Shown one piece after another: positions 8,395 to 15,139 of a DNA stretch of 64,000 nucleotides. Below the pieces are notes generated by a model. That model had not been told where the DNA came from and did not search any database. It saw nothing but the letters and a program-made list of their open reading frames with translations. A program made the translations under genes and the position numbers. Every line of letters begins with the position of its first letter. Positions within the stretch are counted from its first letter, which is position 1. This stretch comes from Bacillota bacterium (GTDB taxonomy: Bacteria; Bacillota; Clostridia; Tissierellales; Sedimentibacteraceae): the NCBI GenBank assembly GCA_023453025.1, contig JAEXUD010000060.1, positions 1 through 64,000 on the forward strand. The letters run 5' to 3'.

Positions 8395-9270
8395 ATGTTA
8401 AAAAAAATTGGACGAAACGATTCATGCTGGTGTGGAAGCGGAATTAAGTATAAAAAATGTCATGAGTCTTTTGACGAAAAGCTGTCATGGTATAAAACAC
8501 AAGGTTTTATGATTCCACCCAGAGAAATTATAAAAAATCAAGAGCAAATTATCGGGATTAGAGAAAGTGGAAAAATCAATATAGCGGTTTTAGATTTCAT
8601 AGCTGAACAGCTACATACAGAAATGACAACAGAACAAATTGATCTTTTGATATATGAAAAAACAGTGGCTTTAGGTGGAATTCCGGCAACACTAAATTTT
8701 GAAGGCTTTCCCAAAAGCGTATGTACATCAATCAATGATCAGGTATGCCATGGAATACCATCAAGTGATGTTTTGCTGAAAGACGGGGATATTATAAATA
8801 TAGATGTTTCTACAATATACAATGGATTTTTTTCTGATTCATCAAGAATGTTTTGCATCGGAAATGTAAGTCCTGAAAAAAAGAAACTGGTGGATGTGGC
8901 TAAAGAATGTATTGAATCAGGATTAGAACAAATAAAGCCGTGGGGATTTTTAGGTGATATGGGTCAAGCTGTACATGAACATGCTATGAGCAATGGATAT
9001 ACTGTTGTACGGGAAATAGGCGGACACGGCATTGGTTTGCAATTTCATGAAGAGCCGTGGGTAAGCTATGTTTCAAAAAAAGGAACAGAAATGCTTTTAG
9101 CTCCCGGCATGGTATTTACGATTGAGCCAATGGTTAATATGGGAACTGATGAAATTTTTGTAGATGATATTGACGGTTGGACAGTTTATACTGCGGACGG
9201 CATGCCATCTGCCCAATGGGAAGTTATGATCTTAGTTACTAATAATGGATATGAAATATTAGCATATTAG
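8395..9270 (+). CDS. map: Methionine aminopeptidase, type I, with SEC-C zinc motif
   Basis: This enzyme removes the initiator methionine from new proteins. The 291-residue protein begins with a SEC-C metal motif (Cys11-x-Cys13, then Cys22-His23, in RNDSCWCGSGIKYKKCH). That motif is present in a subset of bacterial enzymes and is thought to help ribosome or metal binding. The peptidase fold follows from about residue 45. Metal ligands are visible in IINIDVSTIYNGFFSDSSR, GGHGIGLQFHEEP, FTIEPMV and the final QWEVMILVTNNGYE. The gene is far from ribosomal-protein genes, so it may be a second copy. No obvious terminator follows. Confidence 0.93.
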   Translation: MLKKIGRNDSCWCGSGIKYKKCHESFDEKLSWYKTQGFMIPPREIIKNQEQIIGIRESGKINIAVLDFIAEQLHTEMTTEQIDLLIYEKTVALGGIPATLNFEGFPKSVCTSINDQVCHGIPSSDVLLKDGDIINIDVSTIYNGFFSDSSRMFCIGNVSPEKKKLVDVAKECIESGLEQIKPWGFLGDMGQAVHEHAMSNGYTVVREIGGHGIGLQFHEEPWVSYVSKKGTEMLLAPGMVFTIEPMVNMGTDEIFVDDIDGWTVYTADGMPSAQWEVMILVTNNGYEILAY

Positions 9271-9312
9271 CCACATGAAATCAGAGATTCATTCAAAATA
9301 CGGTGACGTAGG

Positions 9313-9339
9313 TGACGCGGGGACGGGGTTGCTGACATC
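9313..9339. repeat. G+C-rich dispersed repeat, copy 2
   Basis: The same 27-bp unit as at 6253-6279, with one C/T difference. It lies in the gap between the convergent map and DUF2000 genes. Confidence 0.7.
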
Positions 9340-9447
9340 TGACAGGTACAATTATCGCGGAATTTTCTTATTTATTTCCGTATATGGGAATATTGCTGAC
9401 AAAGCAGCAAGGATAAACCGATGAATTATCTGAAATACCGGTATGCA

Positions 9448-9870
9448 TTATTTTAACAGAGGCATAAACCCTGTAAGCTTGTTTACCTTTTTCTTGCTCC
9501 CATAAATTGCAATGCCGAAGTAATTGTGCTCCTGCTCCGGTACTGTTGCAGCCTTGGCAACATATTCACTGTATATATTGCAGCCTTGTGCAACATCTGA
9601 AAAGTCAACAACCAGCAAGTCGCTGAATTCCGAACCATACAGGCTTTTTCTTAAATCTTTCAGTATGTCCGTATCTCCTTTAAGCATTGTAACAGGAATT
9701 GTTATGATGCCTAAGTGAGAGTTGTTTGTGGCATCCAGCACATCTTCCCCTACCTGCTCCGGTACATGTTTTCCCAATGTTATTCCTAAGATGGCAGAAG
9801 TGTTGGCTATAATGCCTATGGGGAGTTCAGAATTTATAATCATTACACATTTCATATCAGAATTGTTCAT
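9448..9870 (-). CDS. DUF2000 family protein
   Basis: This 140-residue protein matches the DUF2000 pattern: an N-terminal strand with VMIINSELPIGIIANTSAI, then LGKHVPEQVG, and a C-terminal NYFGIAIYGSKKKVNKLTG. The fold is related to peptidyl-tRNA hydrolase 2-like proteins, but no activity is established. It lies 48 bp after an AraC gene on the same strand, a common pairing for this family, so the AraC protein may control it. An AAAAGGAGG site precedes the ATG. Confidence 0.85.
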   Translation of the reverse strand: MNNSDMKCVMIINSELPIGIIANTSAILGITLGKHVPEQVGEDVLDATNNSHLGIITIPVTMLKGDTDILKDLRKSLYGSEFSDLLVVDFSDVAQGCNIYSEYVAKAATVPEQEHNYFGIAIYGSKKKVNKLTGFMPLLK

Positions 9871-9918
9871 TTTATATACCTCCTTTTGGTTAAGCAGAAC
9901 TTTAACATGAATTCAATC

Positions 9919-10737
9919 TCATCTGTCTTTGAAAATATTCATATATTGTTTTGGTGTAAGTCCGATAAATCTCTTGAAGAAGTTTGAAAAATGGCTCTGG
10001 TCGGTAAAACCCGTCTGAAAGCCCGCGTCAACCGGCAATACTCCGTTCTCCAGCAATTTCTTTGCTTTATCAATCCGAATTGTTTCTAAATAACTGTACG
10101 GAGAAATTCCCTTTTGTTTTGTAAATGAACGAAGCAAATAATATTTACTGTACCCGGTAAGACGTGACAAATCATCCAGAGTTATATTTTTCATGTAGTA
10201 TTTTTCCAGATAATCGCAGACAGCCTTTGTTTCTGCGCTTTGCTCCGTATCATCAGGTACCGATTCCCGTTCGGCATATTCTTCAATCAACTGCTCTAAA
10301 AGGAAAAAGAATATTTCTTCCTTTCTAAAATCCTTTTCTCCTTGCATTATCATTTGATGCAGTTCCTTCAGCAACGAAACCAATTCGTTATGAAAAACCA
10401 CTTGCAATGTGAAATAAGGCAGATAATTTTTACCGGTTATTTCAAAGACTGCTTTTCGCATAATTTCAGGTTGAATGTTAATGCATCGATAATCCAGAGT
10501 CTTGCCGTCAATTTGCTCACAGGTATGGTTGTCCCGGGGGTTAAACAATAACAAATTTCCCGGCTGTATGTTATATTCCTTATTTTTACAGGATAAATAC
10601 CGCTTACCCTTTTCAATAAACCCTATTACGTAATATTCATGAAAATGATTGGGAAATTTCTGCATAATACCTTTAAAATGATAGGCCTCGATTTTTAACT
10701 CTTCATCGTATTTCACGGCTCTTATTTCCTGCTTCAT
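9919..10737 (-). CDS. AraC-family regulator with cupin sensor domain
   Basis: This 272-residue regulator has an N-terminal AraC_binding cupin (about 15-140, with NHFHEYYVIGFIEKGKRYL and NLLLFNPRDNHTCE). Two helix-turn-helix units lie at about 170-268 (ITLDDLSRLTGYSKYYLLRS and FTDQSHFSNFFKRFIGLTP). Binding of a small molecule to the cupin is expected to alter DNA binding. It heads a two-gene unit with the DUF2000 protein. A fragment of a closely similar gene lies at 7768-7840. The effector is unknown. Confidence 0.92.
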   Translation of the reverse strand: MKQEIRAVKYDEELKIEAYHFKGIMQKFPNHFHEYYVIGFIEKGKRYLSCKNKEYNIQPGNLLLFNPRDNHTCEQIDGKTLDYRCINIQPEIMRKAVFEITGKNYLPYFTLQVVFHNELVSLLKELHQMIMQGEKDFRKEEIFFFLLEQLIEEYAERESVPDDTEQSAETKAVCDYLEKYYMKNITLDDLSRLTGYSKYYLLRSFTKQKGISPYSYLETIRIDKAKKLLENGVLPVDAGFQTGFTDQSHFSNFFKRFIGLTPKQYMNIFKDR

Positions 10738-11030
10738 ACTTATACCTGCCTCTGTATTATCTGATAATTACTATATTATAAACTGAAATAGAATTCTTGT
10801 ATGATATTGCTCAATTTGAAGAAAAAGACACACTATGGGGACGGACCTTGGAGTGGCTTTTTGCTGTGTTAATTAAGCACTTGATATTAATAATATTGTA
10901 ACACATAAAATCATGGATACAAGTATAAAGGAAAGTGTAGTCAATGCTTTTATTACATATATTTCTGGCATTTTTAGTAGATTTGGTTTATATTATTAGT
11001 AAGATTTAATTAACTAAAAAAGGTGTTGTC
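10738..11030. other. Divergent intergenic region with REP-like core
   Basis: This holds the promoter side of the AraC gene and of the GNAT gene. Around 10829-10853 lies CACACTATGGGGACGGACC, which shares GGGGACGG with the repeats at 6253 and 9313. I see no gene or structured RNA. Confidence 0.5.
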
Positions 11031-11894
11031 ATGATTAAAAATTATTTGGAGCTAAATAAATGTGAGAAAGAGAGATTCCTTCAATTTATAAATAGAAATA
11101 AGATAGATAAAATATCTTTTCATGATATGGACAAACAATTCAAATCTGAAGAATTTGATTTTGGTAATGGAGTTATTGTAAAGGTCAATGAAGAAAATAT
11201 CATCGGAACGGAATCGGTGGTGTTGAAAGAATGCAGTAAAAAAGGAATAGCCTATGTAATTAAGTTAGATATAAATGAAAGAGCAGAAGATAAAAAATCA
11301 GCTATATGTGAGATAGTGGAAGAATCCAAAGATGCAGCAAAAAAATATGGAGCAAAAAAAATCTTTTTAGGAACAAAGAATGAGACGGTTATTAAAACCT
11401 TGAATGCATTAAATATGGAGAGACAGTATTCAGCAATAAGAATGGCCTTGGAGGACAGACGGGTTAAATATACACCATTAAATTTAATTGAATTATCGGA
11501 GCAGAATAAGAAGGAATATTTAGCAATTTATAATGATGCATTTAAAGAGGTCCCAAATGGAGCAACATTAACAGAGAGGGAAGTAGAGGAATATATAAAA
11601 AATGCTGATGAAAATAGCTATTACATAGCAACAATGAATAATGATAAGATAGGGTTTTTACAGTTCAATATTAAAGAGGATGTCGGTGAATTTGATTTGG
11701 GATTAATTAAGGCAGCTAGGGGAAAGGGATATGGTAAGCTGATTTTGGAAACAGCTATTAATTTTTTGAATGAAAAGAAAGCAGCAGAAATTAATTTAGT
11801 TGTTATTACAAAGAATATTGTTGCTTTGGATATGTATAATAAAAGAGGTTTTAAAGAAATTGAATTGGTGAGTGAATGGTTTCAACTTAATTGA
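11031..11894 (+). CDS. GNAT-family N-acetyltransferase
   Basis: This 287-residue protein is a two-part GNAT protein. The C-terminal half (about 150-285) carries the acetyl-CoA loop in GLIKAARGKGYGKLILETAI and the typical end NIVALDMYNKRGFKEIELV. The N-terminal half looks like a second, degenerate GNAT unit without a clear CoA loop. It acetylates an unknown amine substrate. The start is the ATG after AAAAGGTGTTGTC. The first 14 codons of a close relative are found as debris at 26139-26180. No partner gene points to the substrate. Confidence 0.85.
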   Translation: MIKNYLELNKCEKERFLQFINRNKIDKISFHDMDKQFKSEEFDFGNGVIVKVNEENIIGTESVVLKECSKKGIAYVIKLDINERAEDKKSAICEIVEESKDAAKKYGAKKIFLGTKNETVIKTLNALNMERQYSAIRMALEDRRVKYTPLNLIELSEQNKKEYLAIYNDAFKEVPNGATLTEREVEEYIKNADENSYYIATMNNDKIGFLQFNIKEDVGEFDLGLIKAARGKGYGKLILETAINFLNEKKAAEINLVVITKNIVALDMYNKRGFKEIELVSEWFQLN

Positions 11895-11950
11895 CTAAAA
11901 CAGAATTACCTATGTATTAAAACAGAAGGAATTATATCTAAGGGGGATAT

Positions 11951-14401
11951 ATGGCAAGAACTAAGCAAATCAAACCTGAAACACTGTTTTTTCCCAAGAG
12001 AATCATGGAGCGCCTAAGCTCCGTCAAATCATATCCGCTTACGCTGATAGAAGCACCCTCCGGCTTCGGAAAGACAACTTCTCTTAGATATTTCTTTGAT
12101 ACACAGATTTCGGAGACTGCGCTGATTATATGGCGTACCCTTTCACCGGAATTGCCAAATGCTACATGGAAAGCCTTTTGTACCTCAGTAGGAGCATTTG
12201 ACACGGATGCTTCCCAGCTACTGACGGCTGCAGGGGTACCAAACGAGGATAATCTTTTGGAAATAAAAGAAATTTTCAGACAAATTTATTGCCCAGAGGA
12301 AACTTACCTTGTGCTGGACGACTTCGCTGCGTGGAAGCTTGGTAATCCGGGTGCGTTTCTGTCGGCACTTTCGGAGCATGGAGGAAAAGGGCTGCGCGTT
12401 GTTGTTGCTTCACAGGTCCTGGCAGATGACGCACATAACAGCATGCTGCCAAATGCACGCTTCTTTTTGCTGCAGGAATCCGTGCTGGCATTTTCAATTG
12501 AGGACATCGATGCATACTACCGCAGTGCGGGTATTTCCCTTACCTCTGTTCAGCTTGAGGAAGTGAAGCGAATCACAGGCGGATGGGTCATGGCGCTTTA
12601 TTTGCAGCTTTTGTCTTTGATTGAATCCGGCCGTTTTGAGAAAGGCAGCCTGCAAAATCTTATACACAATGTTCTGTGGAGCCGTCTGAAATTTAGGGAA
12701 CAGGAATTTCTCATGGCTGTTTCTATATTCCCGCGCTTTTCTCTTACACAGGCGGTAGCTCTTTCTGACATGAGCGCTGCGGAAACAGAGAAGCTCCTTC
12801 GTGAAAAAAGGGTATTCATAAACTTTGACAGAGAAGTAAGGCGCTTCTATTTGCATGCTTTGTTCCGAAACTTTCTCACTGACCAATTTGAGATGCTATC
12901 TGGCGAAAAACAAAAATCCATTTATTTGTCAGGAGGAGATTTAGCTGAGCAGGCAGGCGACCGTGTAAATACCCTTCGATTTTACTATCTTTCAGGCGAG
13001 TGGGAGCGGCTTCTGGCTCTGCCGCTGACCAGCTACGAAATTGCAGATGTGGTGGACAAACATACAAAGCACATGATTTTAGATATCATGGAAAACACAC
13101 CCTTTGAAATAAAAAAGAAATATCCATCATCAATGGTACCTCTTGCATTTACCATGTTTTTACTGAACGAAAACCAAAAGCTACTGAGTTTCAAGGAGGA
13201 AATCCATAAGGTAATAGAAAAGAGCAATTTGTCAGATGTCCAAAAAGACGCCTTATCCGGTGAAATGGAGCTGCTTCTGTCATTTTTGGAATACAATCGC
13301 ATTGATGCCATGAGCAAAAGGCACCGTAAAGCTCTGGACCTTTTAGGCGGTCCCGCGACCCTCATCAGTGTGAAAAGCACGTGGACCTTTGGTTCTCCTT
13401 CGGTGCTGTATATGTTTTGGAGAGAAAGCGGCAAACTGGACGAAGAGCTTGCACAGATGGACGAATGTATGCCCATATACTATAAGTTGACCTCGGGACA
13501 TGGCAGCGGATCTGAAATCATCATGCGCGGAGAGGTACATCTAATGCGTGGCGAAATTGACCAAGCGGAAATACTATGCCACAAGGCGATGTTTACTTCC
13601 GACAGCAAGCATCAGAACAGCATTTATCAGTGCGGACTCTTTCTTTTGGCACGCATCGCCGCTATGAGAGGAGACGAGAGCATGCTGCAAAATGCTCTGA
13701 ATTCCCTGGAAGAACGCTCACGTCAGAATACCGAGGATCTGTGCCGCTATACCCTGGACTTGGCTAAAGGCTTCATATTTCTGCTGTTTGACAGAAGCGA
13801 TGAGGTTTCGACATGGCTTGCTGAGGGTGAAATAAATGATAAGCGTCTTGTTATCATGACGCAGCCCTTTGCACTGATACTCTACGGCAGAATTTTACTA
13901 AGTCGCGGCGAATATAAGAAGCTGCTTGGAGTAAGCGAATTCGGGCTGGGTATATCAGACATCTTTCCTAATCTGCTGCCGCAGGTATACATGAAGCTGT
14001 ACAGGGCACAAGCCTTTGAGGCGTTGGGAAGACACATGCAGTCAGTCGAAGCATTGAACGGTGCACTTGATATAGCTGTGCCTGACGGCGTATTGCTGCC
14101 ATTTGCCGAAAATTACGGAGGAATTAAAAAGCTTCTGCTCGACTCCGATTGTGACGACAACACCCTTAAAAAAATCAGAAACCTTTACGAGACACTTGCA
14201 TGGGGGATAGACATCTTTGGACACAGGGAGCTTACACCACGTGAAAAGGAAATTTTACTGCTTCTCAAAAAAGATATGACCAACAAGGAAATTGCGGAGC
14301 GCATGTATCTGTCACCCAATACCATCCGCAACCTTATAAGCTCTATGCTGGAGAAGTACGGCTTCAGCTCAAGAGAACAGCTTAAAGCATTACACGGATA
14401 A
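11951..14401 (+). CDS. MalT-like LuxR-family ATP-dependent regulator
   Basis: This 816-residue protein is a large STAND-type regulator. It has a Walker A motif near residues 35-42 (APSGFGKT) and a Walker B-like YLVLDDFAAW near 120. A long helical repeat domain of TPR type covers about 330-740, and a C-terminal LuxR helix-turn-helix lies at about 752-812 (LTPREKEILLLLKKDMTNKE, then IAERMYLSPNTIRN). ATP binding and an inducer would trigger activation. Base composition is visibly richer in G+C than the flanks. It is followed by a tandem DUF2442-like gene and an SLH surface-protein gene, which are its likely targets. It starts at the ATG after AAGGGGGAT. Confidence 0.9.
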   Translation: MARTKQIKPETLFFPKRIMERLSSVKSYPLTLIEAPSGFGKTTSLRYFFDTQISETALIIWRTLSPELPNATWKAFCTSVGAFDTDASQLLTAAGVPNEDNLLEIKEIFRQIYCPEETYLVLDDFAAWKLGNPGAFLSALSEHGGKGLRVVVASQVLADDAHNSMLPNARFFLLQESVLAFSIEDIDAYYRSAGISLTSVQLEEVKRITGGWVMALYLQLLSLIESGRFEKGSLQNLIHNVLWSRLKFREQEFLMAVSIFPRFSLTQAVALSDMSAAETEKLLREKRVFINFDREVRRFYLHALFRNFLTDQFEMLSGEKQKSIYLSGGDLAEQAGDRVNTLRFYYLSGEWERLLALPLTSYEIADVVDKHTKHMILDIMENTPFEIKKKYPSSMVPLAFTMFLLNENQKLLSFKEEIHKVIEKSNLSDVQKDALSGEMELLLSFLEYNRIDAMSKRHRKALDLLGGPATLISVKSTWTFGSPSVLYMFWRESGKLDEELAQMDECMPIYYKLTSGHGSGSEIIMRGEVHLMRGEIDQAEILCHKAMFTSDSKHQNSIYQCGLFLLARIAAMRGDESMLQNALNSLEERSRQNTEDLCRYTLDLAKGFIFLLFDRSDEVSTWLAEGEINDKRLVIMTQPFALILYGRILLSRGEYKKLLGVSEFGLGISDIFPNLLPQVYMKLYRAQAFEALGRHMQSVEALNGALDIAVPDGVLLPFAENYGGIKKLLLDSDCDDNTLKKIRNLYETLAWGIDIFGHRELTPREKEILLLLKKDMTNKEIAERMYLSPNTIRNLISSMLEKYGFSSREQLKALHG

Positions 14402-14460
14402 AAACAGAAAAATTTTAACAAAAATAAAAGTACATTGTACTATATGAAAAATTAATTCCT

Positions 14461-14492
14461 CACCCTACAATTAATGTAGGGTGTATTTTTTT
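14461..14492 (+). terminator. Rho-independent terminator after the MalT-like gene
   Basis: CACCCTACA and TGTAGGGTG form a 9-bp stem with a 5-base loop followed by TATTTTTTT. It separates the regulator from the next gene. Confidence 0.88.
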
Positions 14493-14520
14493 ATGAATTG
14501 ACCGGCAAGGAGGAAAATTT

Positions 14521-15042
14521 ATGACGATTCCCATGATTGTAAGTGTGGTACCTGTTGATGACCATAGGCTGAGTATCGAGTTCGGCAGTGGAAGCCTTTT
14601 AAATTTGAATATGCTGCACCGCATGCAAACTACACGCCACTACAGTTTGAGCGAGCCGTCGGTATTTTGCGGCGCAGTCACTGACGGCTCAAAAATTATA
14701 TTTGACCAGAATTCGGAATTCATACCTGATATTTTTCCGCAGGAGGCAGTGAATATGGCTCTGCGTGCACTGCCTTTCGATGTCATATCCTTCATGAAGG
14801 TGCAGCCGGAGAGAAACAGCCGTATCCGGCTTGAGGCGGCAACCGGCAGCGTGTTGGTCCTCAATATGAAGAACCATCTAAAGACTAACCGCTACAGCTC
14901 CTTAAACGGCCGTGAGCTGTTTATGTCTGTACGGGCTGATGGAGAAAGCTTGGTTTTCGGTAAAGCCTCACAGGGCGACGCGCTGCGAATCGACGAGGAT
15001 GAATTGACGTACCTCATGCTGTCAGTTCCCGCTAAATTGTAA
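14521..15042 (+). CDS. Tandem DUF2442-like protein
   Basis: This 173-residue protein is built from two similar modules. Module 1 (about 5-85) has VDDHRLSIEFGSGSLLNLNM followed by FCGAVTDGSKIIF. Module 2 (about 95-170) has NSRIRLEAATGSVLVLNMKN followed by FMSVRADGESLVFG, then a short acidic end. Each resembles a DUF2442 unit, a small beta-rich fold of unknown role. It starts at an ATG after CAAGGAGGAAAATTT. It lies between the MalT-like regulator and the SLH protein and may be a partner in their control. Composition is G+C-rich, as in the regulator. Confidence 0.7.
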   Translation: MTIPMIVSVVPVDDHRLSIEFGSGSLLNLNMLHRMQTTRHYSLSEPSVFCGAVTDGSKIIFDQNSEFIPDIFPQEAVNMALRALPFDVISFMKVQPERNSRIRLEAATGSVLVLNMKNHLKTNRYSSLNGRELFMSVRADGESLVFGKASQGDALRIDEDELTYLMLSVPAKL

Positions 15043-15049
15043 AAATATG

Positions 15050-15121
15050 TTTGGGGTACATTCATTTTTCATTCAGAGATTAACTATAGCAGAAATATGT
15101 CCCCTATAACACTACCCCAAA
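15050..15121 (+). promoter_or_regulatory. Widely spaced inverted repeat before the SLH gene
   Basis: TTTGGGGTA (15050-15058) and TACCCCAAA (15113-15121) are perfect 9-bp inverted copies, 54 bp apart, just upstream of the SLH-protein ribosome site. Two half-sites about five helical turns apart would suit a looping or dimeric regulator such as the neighbouring MalT-like protein. This is inferred from position only. Confidence 0.5.
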
Positions 15122-15139
15122 TTTATAAGGAGGTAATTT

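Noticed and set aside
12276..13540. Several long frames opposite and across the MalT-like gene
   Set aside because: They are shadows of the G+C-richer coding region; none has a ribosome site or a known domain.
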